Assembly (NCBI GenBank): GCA_947165345.1
Contig: CAMVAA010000009.1
Span: 1-33,189 of the forward strand
Direction: 5' to 3'
Length of the DNA: 33,189 nt
Origin: an uncultured Bacteroidales bacterium
Lineage (GTDB): Bacteria > Bacteroidota > Bacteroidia > Bacteroidales > P3
A program made the translations under genes and the position numbers. Within the stretch, counting starts at the first letter, position 1; each line of letters begins with the position of its first letter. The notes below the pieces were generated by a model, which did no database searches, had not been told where the DNA came from, and worked only from the letters and a program-made list of their open reading frames with translations. Positions 17,144 to 24,423 of the stretch are shown here, piece after piece.

Positions 17144-17488
17144 TCAAAGAGATTTTTGAAGTTTTTCCATCATCCGCTTCAAGTCTGGAATGTCTGAGGT
17201 TACGACATCCCAAAGGGCTTCGGGGAGTATCCTGTAATAATCGTGGACAAGCACATGGCGCATCTTCTCCATCAGCGTCCATGGCACCTCGGGATGTGCT
17301 TCCTTGAAATCGTTTGTTAATTTATAAGATGCTTCTCCAATAATCTGGATATTGTAGATGGTGGCATGCATGCGCATGCTGTCGGTCGTCAGTTGCTCGA
17401 AGGTGATGCCGTCGGTATACTCTTCGATTTTGGCGATGGCAAGCATGATGTGCTCTATTCGGCTGTGGTCACGCGCCGGCTCTCTCAT
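17144..17488 (-). CDS. hepT: HEPN toxin HepT-like (DUF86)
   Basis: HIMLAIAKIEEYTDGITFEQL...NIQIIGEASYKLTNDF...RHVLVHDYYRI: RX4HXY motif present. Confidence 0.93.
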   Translation of the reverse strand: MREPARDHSRIEHIMLAIAKIEEYTDGITFEQLTTDSMRMHATIYNIQIIGEASYKLTNDFKEAHPEVPWTLMEKMRHVLVHDYYRILPEALWDVVTSDIPDLKRMMEKLQKSL

Positions 17489-17774
17489 AGATTAGTTTTT
17501 TATCGTGGTTGGCTGTTTCCTCTGCCCAGGGCATCAGGCCCCCGTTTTCTACCAGATCCACATTGCGGTTGAGGATTTTCTCAAGGTCGACAATGATGGC
17601 TGCGTATTTCAGCAGTCCCACTTTCGAATTCTTGCGGTCGAACTCTACAAGTATATCAACATCGCTGTCCTCCCGTTGTTCACCACGAGCATAGGAACCG
17701 AAAAGCCATGCTTTCGTCACCGGCTGTGTGGCAAAGTAATCAGCGAGGGTCTGAGATATTTCTTTTTTACTCAT
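17469..17774 (-). CDS. mntA: MNT nucleotidyltransferase antitoxin MntA-like
   Basis: [26 protein letters not shown] (GSX10DXD); overlaps hepT by 20 bp; start at Met 17774. Confidence 0.93.
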   Translation of the reverse strand: MSKKEISQTLADYFATQPVTKAWLFGSYARGEQREDSDVDILVEFDRKNSKVGLLKYAAIIVDLEKILNRNVDLVENGGLMPWAEETANHDKKLIYERAGA

Positions 17775-17783
17775 TTCAAAATG

Positions 17784-17814
17784 CAAAGATACGATTTTTT
17801 TCCAATATGGCAAA
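17784..17814 (-). promoter_or_regulatory. Bacteroidota primary promoter TTTG-N19-TATCTTTG for mntA-hepT
   Basis: + strand CAAAGATA at 17784-17791, 19 nt, CAAA at 17811-17814. Confidence 0.8.
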
Positions 17815-17820
17815 AAAATA

Positions 17821-17846
17821 ATTGGCCAGAGTCTCCTCTGGCCAAT
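17821..17846. terminator. Bidirectional intrinsic terminator
   Basis: ATTGGCCAGAG-tctc-CTCTGGCCAAT, followed by cgTTTTTT (+) and by tatTTTTTTT (-). Confidence 0.88.
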
Positions 17847-17856
17847 CGTTTTTTGT

Positions 17857-17880
17857 GGCAGGCAGGACGCCTGCGGTCCC
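17857..17880 (-). repeat. Inverted-orientation copy of the 10326 REP-like hairpin
   Basis: ggcaggcaggacgcctgcggtccc; reverse complement gggaccgcaggcgtcctgcctgcc. Confidence 0.88.
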
Positions 17881-17888
17881 CGGTGGGG

Positions 17889-18170
17889 TTATTTCTGCAT
17901 GGTCTTCAGGCGCTCGGTGAGCATGGGGACAATCTTGTGGAGGTCGCCCACGATGCCGAGGTCGGCAACCTGGAAGATGGGGGCGAACTTGTCCTTGTTG
18001 ATGGCGATGATGAGTTCGCTCTCCTCCATGCCGGCGAGGTGCTGGATGGCGCCGCTGATGCCGCAGGCCATGTAGAGGGCGGGGCGGACGGTCTTGCCGG
18101 TCTGGCCCACTTGGCGGCTGGCGTCTATGACGCCAGCGTCGACCATGGTGCGGCTGCTGCTGACTTTGCC
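17889..18170 (-). pseudogene. etfA: 3' fragment of etfA (duplicate of 19458-20468 C-terminus)
   Basis: 85-aa [88 protein letters not shown], nearly identical to the end of the intact EtfA; homology ends abruptly near 18170. Confidence 0.93.
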
Positions 18171-18366
18171 GTCGGGCTGGGCTGGAGAGACCGTGGATAT
18201 GTGGGGATTCGTTCGTACTTCGGCAGACCAGCTGGAGCAGTTAGATGACTACGGTATCACCATCGCACCAGGCAGCTGCTCGTCATCGGCATACATCGGT
18301 ACCGGTACAGTGCAGTAGGGTAGGGTAATGAGTTAATGAGCCATTGTGTTTCTTCCATTCCTTTTG

Positions 18367-18394
18367 TGGCCCAGTTTCCTTTGGAACTGGGCCA
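18367..18394. terminator. Strong hairpin (possible terminator)
   Basis: TGGCCCAGTT-tcctttgg-AACTGGGCCA. Confidence 0.6.
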
Positions 18395-18414
18395 GGTGTG
18401 AGGGTTGACTGGGT

Positions 18415-18441
18415 GAGGCCCGCAGTAAATCTGCGGGCCTC
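18415..18441. terminator. Intrinsic-terminator-like hairpin
   Basis: GAGGCCCGCAG-taaat-CTGCGGGCCTC attattat. Confidence 0.75.
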
Positions 18442-18497
18442 ATTATTATATTTGCGCAGCAGCAGTTGGTGTGAACGGAAAAAACAAAAAGTGGAAT

Positions 18498-18528
18498 TTT
18501 GAGGATTCTGGATTTTTGACTATCTTTG
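18498..18528 (+). promoter_or_regulatory. Bacteroidota promoter TTTG-N19-TATCTTTG
   Basis: TTTG 18498-18501, 19 nt, TATCTTTG 18521-18528; upstream of 18653 gene. Confidence 0.82.
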
Positions 18529-18652
18529 CAGTTGGAATTATTGGACGGGATGGTATAATTGACTTGCTGGAATTGATTGAGTTATAGGTGTTTTACTCTA
18601 TGACCATGAAATAGGGAATTCATCATAATAAAACAATAAATACTGAAATATA

Positions 18653-19366
18653 ATGAAAAGAACAATCAGACTATCGGCCTTTGTGGCTGTGGCAATTGGA
18701 CTGGCTTTTGGCTCCTGCCAAAAGGAAGAAAGTGGCAAAACCAACAATGGTACTAACGGAGGAGGGCAATTAGAGATGGAGTGGGTGGACTTAGGGCTGC
18801 CCAGCGGAGCGCAGTGGGCTGCGTTCAATCTTGGCGCCAGCGCTCCTGAAGAGAGTGGCGACTTCTACGCCTGGGGCGAGACGGAGACCAAGAAGGCCTA
18901 CAAATGGAGCACCTACAAATACTGCACCGTCGATGCCGAAGGCAACCTACTGACCCTGACCAAATACAACACCGACACCAAGTACGGTGCTGTCGACAGT
19001 CTTGTCACACTGCAGCCCATCGACGATGCGGCTACAGCCAAGTTGGGGGCAGGTGCCTGCATACCGACTTCCGACGATTGGGAAGAACTCCTTAGGAACA
19101 CCACATCTGTATATGACTCTGTGAATGGAGTGAAAGGACGCCGATATACTGCTGCCAACGGCAATAGCATCTTCATTCCTGTCACTGGTTACTATAGAGA
19201 TACTACATATGTTGTCGTCAGCAGCGGCAGCTATTGGTCGTCGTCGCTCTACGAAGGCAATCCCGTGACGCCTACATACTTCCAGCTTGGCAAGAGCAGA
19301 GAGATGCTGCTATTTGGCGCCGCCCGCTGTTCTGGAACCAGCGTCCGTGCCGTGCGTAAAGAGTAG
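18653..19366 (+). CDS. Lipoprotein with Bacteroidales/Fibrobacter major-paralogous-type domain
   Basis: Lipobox GLAFGSCQKEE; EWVDLGLPSGAQWAAFNLGASAPEESGDFYAWGETETKKAYKWSTYKYC...IPTSDDWEELL...NGNSIFIPVTGYY...YWSSSLYEG. Confidence 0.9.
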   Translation: MKRTIRLSAFVAVAIGLAFGSCQKEESGKTNNGTNGGGQLEMEWVDLGLPSGAQWAAFNLGASAPEESGDFYAWGETETKKAYKWSTYKYCTVDAEGNLLTLTKYNTDTKYGAVDSLVTLQPIDDAATAKLGAGACIPTSDDWEELLRNTTSVYDSVNGVKGRRYTAANGNSIFIPVTGYYRDTTYVVVSSGSYWSSSLYEGNPVTPTYFQLGKSREMLLFGAARCSGTSVRAVRKE

Positions 19367-19399
19367 GACGGCACAAAATCCGCTGAGTCGGAGGAAAAA

Positions 19400-19430
19400 A
19401 GCAGAGGCCCTGTATTACAGGGCCTCTGCT
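19400..19430. terminator. Bidirectional intrinsic terminator between convergent genes
   Basis: AGCAGAGGCCCTG-tatta-CAGGGCCTCTGCT TTTC / preceded by aaaaaa. Confidence 0.9.
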
Positions 19431-19457
19431 TTTCTTATGCAGCATGCAGAACCTATT

Positions 19458-20468
19458 TTATCTCTGCATGGTGCGGAGCTTTTCCGTGAGCATGGGGACG
19501 ATCTTGTGGAGGTCGCCCACGATGCCGAGGTCGGCAACCTGGAAGATGGGGGCGAACTTGTCCTTGTTGATGGCGATGATGAGTTCGCTCTCCTCCATGC
19601 CGGCGAGGTGCTGGATGGCGCCGCTGATGCCGCAGGCCATGTAGAGGGCGGGACGGACGGTCTTGCCGGTCTGGCCCACCTGGCGGCTGGCGTCCATGAC
19701 GCCGGCGTCGACCATGGCGCGGCTGCTGCTGACTTCGCCGCCGAGCTCTTTGGCCAGGGCCTCAAGCTTGCCGAAGCCGTCCTTGGTGCCGACGCCGCGG
19801 CCACCGCTGACGAGGACTTTGGCCTCGCTGATGTCGGTGACGGTCTTCTCTTCCTTGACGGTCTTGACGAGCTTCACACGGGCGATCTTCTTCTCGTCGA
19901 AGTTGACCTTGAAGTCGACGACCTCGCCTTTGCGGTTCTTGTCAGCGGCCATTTTCTGCATGACGCCGGGGCGGACGGTGCTCATCTGCGGGCGGTTGTT
20001 CTTGCAGAGGATGGTGGCCATGAGGTTGCCGCCGAAGGCGGGACGGGTCATACGGAACTCGTGGGCTTTGTCGTCGCTGATCTCCAGCTTGGTGGCATCG
20101 GCGGTGAGGCCGGTGCGGTTGCGGGCGCTGACGCGGGGGCCGAGGTCACGGCCGATGGTGGTGGCACCGATAAGCATGATGCTCGGCTTCTCGCTCTCGA
20201 TGATGGCGGTGATGGCCTCCGTGTAGGGCTCGGTCATGTAGTCCTTCAGCAGGTCGTGGTCGACAACCATAACCTTGTCGGCACCGTGCTCGATGAGGGT
20301 GGGAGCGAGGCCTTTGATGTCCTTGCCGAGGAGCATGGCGACGACCTTCTCCTGGTTGGCGTCGGCCAGCTCGCGGGCCTTGCCCAGCAGCTCGAGAGCC
20401 ACATTCTGAAGTTTGCCGTTGCGCTGTTCGGCAAACACGTATACGTCTTTATAATCTGCTAAGTTCAT
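19458..20468 (-). CDS. etfA: Electron transfer flavoprotein subunit alpha
   Basis: [26 protein letters not shown]..., [44 protein letters not shown]. Confidence 0.97.
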   Translation of the reverse strand: MNLADYKDVYVFAEQRNGKLQNVALELLGKARELADANQEKVVAMLLGKDIKGLAPTLIEHGADKVMVVDHDLLKDYMTEPYTEAITAIIESEKPSIMLIGATTIGRDLGPRVSARNRTGLTADATKLEISDDKAHEFRMTRPAFGGNLMATILCKNNRPQMSTVRPGVMQKMAADKNRKGEVVDFKVNFDEKKIARVKLVKTVKEEKTVTDISEAKVLVSGGRGVGTKDGFGKLEALAKELGGEVSSSRAMVDAGVMDASRQVGQTGKTVRPALYMACGISGAIQHLAGMEESELIIAINKDKFAPIFQVADLGIVGDLHKIVPMLTEKLRTMQR

Positions 20469-20483
20469 TGCTTCTTCATTTTA

Positions 20484-20528
20484 TGTCGGACGGGTCTGAC
20501 TGGTCTGACGAGTCCGACGAGTCTGACA
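20484..20528. repeat. 9-bp-period tandem array (GTCAGACTC family), etfB-etfA junction
   Basis: minus strand GTCAGACTC GTCGGACTC GTCAGACCA GTCAGACCC GTCCGACAT. Confidence 0.9.
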
Positions 20529-21314
20529 TTAAATGATATGCTTCTCTTTCAGTTTGTTCACAATCAGTTCGACGGCCTCTTCGGGGCTGACCTCGAAGGT
20601 CTGGCCGGCGGGCTTGAGCTGTTTGGGGAACGACTTGAAGACGCTCGTGGGCGAGCCGGCTTTGCCGATGTGGTCCTCGGGCACGTTGATGCGGTCGGCA
20701 CCCCACACCTCGATTTCCTTGTCGAAGGCGGTGACGATGCCGTTGACCGTCATGTAGCGCGGCTGGACACTGCTGGCCAGGGCGGTGACGACGCAGGGGG
20801 CCTGCATCTCGAGGATCTGGTAGCCGTCCTCAAGCTGCTTCTTGATGGTGAAGGTCTTGGTGGTATCGTCGTACTGGAGGTCTTCCATGTAGGAGACCTG
20901 CGGCAGGTCGAGGTGCTCGGCAATCTGGGGTCCCACCTGTGCGGTGTCGCCGTCAATGGCCTGGCGGCCGGTGATGACGAGGTCGAAGTCCATGGTGCGC
21001 AGGGCGCCGGCGATGGCGCTGCTGGTGGCCAGCGTATCGGCGCCGCCGAGCTTGCGGTCGGTGAGCAGGATGGCGCGGTCGACACCCATGGCGAGGGCCT
21101 CGCGCAGGATGGCCTCGGCCTGGGGCAGACCCATGGTGATAACGGTTACATGGGCGCCGTACTTGTCCTTCAGCTGCAGGGCGTACTCAAGGCCGCCTTT
21201 GTCGTCGGGGTTCATGATGGAGGGCACGCCCTCGCGGATGAGCGTACCGGTCACGGGGTTGATCTTCACCTCGGTGGTGTCCGGCACTTGTTTTATGCAA
21301 ACTACGATGTTCAT
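20529..21314 (-). CDS. etfB: Electron transfer flavoprotein subunit beta
   Basis: MNIVVCIKQVPDTTEVKINPVTGTLIREGVPSIMNPDDKGGLEYAL...ITGRQAIDGDTAQVGPQIAEHL; start reset from 21350 to 21314. Confidence 0.97.
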   Translation of the reverse strand: MNIVVCIKQVPDTTEVKINPVTGTLIREGVPSIMNPDDKGGLEYALQLKDKYGAHVTVITMGLPQAEAILREALAMGVDRAILLTDRKLGGADTLATSSAIAGALRTMDFDLVITGRQAIDGDTAQVGPQIAEHLDLPQVSYMEDLQYDDTTKTFTIKKQLEDGYQILEMQAPCVVTALASSVQPRYMTVNGIVTAFDKEIEVWGADRINVPEDHIGKAGSPTSVFKSFPKQLKPAGQTFEVSPEEAVELIVNKLKEKHII

Positions 21315-21331
21315 TCTGTTCTTGATTGTTT

Positions 21332-21376
21332 TGTCGGATGGGTCTGACAAGTCTGACGAGTTCGACTGGTCTGATT
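21332..21376. repeat. 9-bp-period tandem array (GTCAGACTC family), acd-etfB junction
   Basis: minus strand ATCAGACCA GTCGAACTC GTCAGACTT GTCAGACCC ATCCGACAA. Confidence 0.88.
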
Positions 21377-22516
21377 TTATTTAAACAATTTACCGGCGAT
21401 GACCATGCGCTGTACCTCGCTGGTGCCTTCGTAGATCTCGGTGATCTTGGCGTCGCGCATCATGCGCTCCACCGGGTACTCGCGGGTGTAGCCGTAGCCG
21501 CCGTGGAACTGCACGGCCTTGGTGGTCACCTCCATAGCCGTCTCGGCGCTGAAGAGCTTGGCCATGGCGGCGTCGGCGCTGTAGGGCATGCCGTGGTCTT
21601 TCTTGTAGTGGGCCGAGCGGCAGAGCAGACGGGCAGCCTGCACCTTGGTCTCGAGGTCGGCCATCTGGAACTGCGTGTTCTGGAACTGGCTGATCGAGCG
21701 GCCGAACTGTTTGCGCTCCTTGGTGTACTTGACGGTCTCGTCCATGGCGCCCTGGGCGATGCCGAGGGCTTGGCAGGCGATGCCGATACGGCCGCCGTCG
21801 AGGGTCTTCATGGCCAGGCCGAAGCCTTTGCCGAGCTGACCCAGCTGGCGGTCCTTCGGGATGCGGCAGTCCTCGAAGATGAGCTCCGTCGTGGCACTGC
21901 CGCGGATACCCATCTTCTTCTCCTTCTTGCCGATGCTGAAGCCCGGGTCGGTCTTCTCGACGATGAAGGCGCTGATGCCCTTCGTGCCGAGGCTCTTGTC
22001 GGTCATGGCGATGATAATGAACACATGGGCGTAGCTGCCGTTGGTGATGAATATCTTGCTGCCGTTCAGCACCCACTCGTCACCGTCGAGGACGGCCGTG
22101 GTCTGCTGGCCCGCGGCGTCGGTACCGGCGTTGGGTTCGGTCAGGCCGAAGGCGCCAATCCACTCGCCGCTGGCGAGCTTGGGCAGGTACTTCTGCTTCT
22201 GCTCCTCAGTGCCGGCCTCGAGGATGGGGGCGGCGCAGAGGCTCGTGTGAGCCGAGAGGATGACGCCCGTCGTGGCGCACACGCGGCTCAACTCCTCGAC
22301 GGCCATGCCGTACATGATGTTCGTGCCGCCGGCTCCGCCGTACTGTGTGGGTATGGGAATGCCCATCAGGCCTATCTTGGCCATCTTCTGGACGGTCTCC
22401 ATGGGGAATCGCTCCTCCTCGTCGACCTCGGCCGCGAGGGGCTTCACTTCCTTCTCTGCAAATTCGCGTATCATCTGCAGGAAGAGTTCTTCTTGCTTGG
22501 TGTAGCTAAAATCCAT
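21377..22516 (-). CDS. Short-chain (butyryl-type) acyl-CoA dehydrogenase
   Basis: MDFSYTKQEELFLQMIREFAEKEVKPLAAEVDEEERFP...GMAVEELSRVCATTGVILSAH...GAFGLTEPNAGTDA...QFHGGYGYTREYPVERMMRDAKITEIYEGTSEVQRMVIA; adjacent to etfBA. Confidence 0.95.
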   Translation of the reverse strand: MDFSYTKQEELFLQMIREFAEKEVKPLAAEVDEEERFPMETVQKMAKIGLMGIPIPTQYGGAGGTNIMYGMAVEELSRVCATTGVILSAHTSLCAAPILEAGTEEQKQKYLPKLASGEWIGAFGLTEPNAGTDAAGQQTTAVLDGDEWVLNGSKIFITNGSYAHVFIIIAMTDKSLGTKGISAFIVEKTDPGFSIGKKEKKMGIRGSATTELIFEDCRIPKDRQLGQLGKGFGLAMKTLDGGRIGIACQALGIAQGAMDETVKYTKERKQFGRSISQFQNTQFQMADLETKVQAARLLCRSAHYKKDHGMPYSADAAMAKLFSAETAMEVTTKAVQFHGGYGYTREYPVERMMRDAKITEIYEGTSEVQRMVIAGKLFK

Positions 22517-22529
22517 TCTGTGTTATTTT

Positions 22530-22626
22530 TGGGAGTTCAAGTAGTTCCGGGAGTCCAGGGAATTCAGGACAAATGTTGCGTCTGGTGCTATTGTCTTGAA
22601 CTCCTTGAACTTCTTGAACTCCATGA
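22530..22626. repeat. 9-bp-period arrays in inverted orientation (GTTCAAGGA / TGAACTCCC), ridA-acd junction
   Basis: + strand gggagttcaagtagttccgggagtccagggaattcagg ... cttgaactccttgaacttcttgaactccatgaactac. Confidence 0.85.
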
Positions 22627-22641
22627 ACTACTTTATTAAAT

Positions 22642-23016
22642 TCACTTTACTGCAATCGTCTCAATCTCTACCAGGACGCCCATCGGGAGACCCTTCACCG
22701 CGAAGGCCGCGCGGGCGGGGCAGTCGTGGCTGTAGTACTTGGCGTACACCTCGTTCATGGGTTTGAAATACTCCATGTCGGCCAGCAGGCAGGTGCTCTT
22801 CACCACATCGTCAAAGGTGAATCCGGCTTCGTCGAGGATGGCCTTGATGTTCTTGAAGACCTGCTCGGTCTGGGCCGTGATGCCTTCGGGCACCTCCTTC
22901 GTGGCGGGGTTGATGGGAATCTGGCCCGAAATGTAGAGCGTGTTGCCCGCCAGCACAGCCTGGCTGTAGGGGCCGATGGCCGCGGGGGCGTTCGTTGTGT
23001 TGATGATTTTCTTCAT
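22642..23016 (-). CDS. ridA: RidA family enamine/imine deaminase
   Basis: INTTNAPAAIGPYSQAVLAGNTLYISGQIPINPATKE...CLLADMEYFKPMNEVYAKYY..PARAAFAVKGLPMGVLVEIETIAV. Confidence 0.95.
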   Translation of the reverse strand: MKKIINTTNAPAAIGPYSQAVLAGNTLYISGQIPINPATKEVPEGITAQTEQVFKNIKAILDEAGFTFDDVVKSTCLLADMEYFKPMNEVYAKYYSHDCPARAAFAVKGLPMGVLVEIETIAVK

Positions 23017-23051
23017 GTTATTTGTAATTTATAATTAGTCTTTTTGAAGTG

Positions 23052-23059
23052 CAAAGGTA
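23052..23059 (-). promoter_or_regulatory. -7 box TACCTTTG upstream of ridA
   Basis: + strand CAAAGGTA at 23052; no exact TTTG at N19. Confidence 0.5.
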
Positions 23060-23195
23060 CGAATTTTTTTTCACACAGCACGGCTTTATTTTGTAAAATA
23101 ACACACACGTCTGTAAATCAGCGCAATGCGTCCGTTCTGCCAACCTCGCTGCGCCCTTCTTCCCAACTGCCTGTCGCACAGCTTCTTCGCCGCAG

Positions 23196-23272
23196 CCTCT
23201 CTACCCCCTCTCTGGGGCCTCTCTGGGGCCTCTCTGGGGCCTCTCTACCCCCTCTCTACCCCTTCTCTACCC
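23196..23272. repeat. 11-bp tandem repeat, 7 units
   Basis: CCTCTCTACCC CCTCTCTGGGG x3 CCTCTCTACCC CCTCTCTACCC CTTCTCTACCC. Confidence 0.93.
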
Positions 23273-23386
23273 TTCCCGGCCGTGGGGTGGGGGAGGGGTG
23301 CCTTCCGGAAGCGCGTCGTCCAGCCCACAGGCTGTTCCGTCACGAGCCAACACACCCCCGCCTCCGCCTCCGCCCATGCGATATTT

Positions 23387-23417
23387 TTTGCCTATTATAA
23401 TAATTTTTGTATATTTG
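23387..23417 (+). promoter_or_regulatory. Bacteroidota promoter TTTG-N19-TATATTTG
   Basis: TTTG 23387-23390, 19 nt, TATATTTG 23410-23417; 12 nt before the porD ATG. Confidence 0.82.
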
Positions 23418-23428
23418 CAGTCTGAACT

Positions 23429-24343
23429 ATGCGACATATTCTTGTTATAATGCTGAGTGTGTTGTGCTTGTGCTATGTGCAAGCCCAGGAGTTTCATTGC
23501 ACGGCCCAGGTGAACTACCAGAAACTGCTCACCACCACCCAGTCCTACTCCTCCGAGAGCGACAAGCAGATTTTCGACGTCATGAAACAGTCCATCGAGG
23601 ACTTCGTGGGCGGCCGCCGATGGACCAACATCAACTTTGAGCCCCACGAGCAGCTCGAATGCTCCATCTCGCTCATCCTCAACAGCCGCACCTCCGCCAC
23701 CGACTTCAGCGGCCAGCTCCAGCTACAGCTCAAGCGCCCGGTCTACAACTCCACCTACACCTCCGGCCTCTTCAACTACATGGAGCAGGCTTTCAGCTTC
23801 AGTTTCAACGAAAACCAGCCGCTCGACTTCGACATGAGCAACTACTACGGCCAGCTCTCGTCCACCCTCGCCTACTACTGCTACATCATGCTCGGCATCT
23901 ACTTCGACAGCTTCTCGCCCAATGGCGGCGAGCCCTTCTACGCCATGGCACAGCAGGTGGCACAGGCCGCCTCCGGCGCCAGCGGATGGGACCAGAACAA
24001 CTCGCGCAGCCGCTACTGGTTCGTCGAAAACCACACCAACGGCGCCTATGCCGACCTCCACCAGGCCTACTACAACTACCACCGCCTCGGCCTCGACCTC
24101 ATGACCAAGGACCAAACCGCTGCGCGCCAGGCCATTATCGAAGCGCTGCGCAACGTCCAGTCCGTCCACAAGGCGCGTGCCAACCTGATCAGCGTCCAGC
24201 AGTTCGCCGACGTCAAGGTGCAGGAGCTCCTCTCCATCTTCACCCCCGCGCCCCCTGCCGAGCGCAAGCAGGTCTACGAACTCGTCCGCTCCTTCAGCCC
24301 CATCAACGCCGTCAAACTCAAAGACTTCAACAACGCCAAATAA
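23429..24343 (+). CDS. porD: DUF4835 / type IX secretion system PorD family protein
   Basis: Signal peptide; QEFHCTAQVNYQKL...FDVMKQSIEDFVGGRRWTNINFEPHEQLECSISLIL...YTSGLFNYMEQAFSFSFNENQPLDF...LAYYCYIMLGIYFDSFSPNGGEPFY. Confidence 0.88.
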   Translation: MRHILVIMLSVLCLCYVQAQEFHCTAQVNYQKLLTTTQSYSSESDKQIFDVMKQSIEDFVGGRRWTNINFEPHEQLECSISLILNSRTSATDFSGQLQLQLKRPVYNSTYTSGLFNYMEQAFSFSFNENQPLDFDMSNYYGQLSSTLAYYCYIMLGIYFDSFSPNGGEPFYAMAQQVAQAASGASGWDQNNSRSRYWFVENHTNGAYADLHQAYYNYHRLGLDLMTKDQTAARQAIIEALRNVQSVHKARANLISVQQFADVKVQELLSIFTPAPPAERKQVYELVRSFSPINAVKLKDFNNAK

Positions 24344-24350
24344 CCACCCC

Positions 24351-24398
24351 ACTAACGCATTAACGCACTAACACACTAACGCATTAACATATTAGCGA
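24351..24398. repeat. 8-bp-period tandem array, 6 units
   Basis: actaacgc attaacgc actaacac actaacgc attaacat attagcga. Confidence 0.92.
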
Positions 24399-24423
24399 AT
24401 CAAACATTAAAAAACAATATATC

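Noticed and set aside
19287-20462. 391-aa plus-strand ORF
   Set aside because: Antisense to etfA; similar antisense text recurs over the etfA fragment for the same reason.
21326-22639. 437-aa plus-strand ORF
   Set aside because: Antisense to acyl-CoA dehydrogenase.
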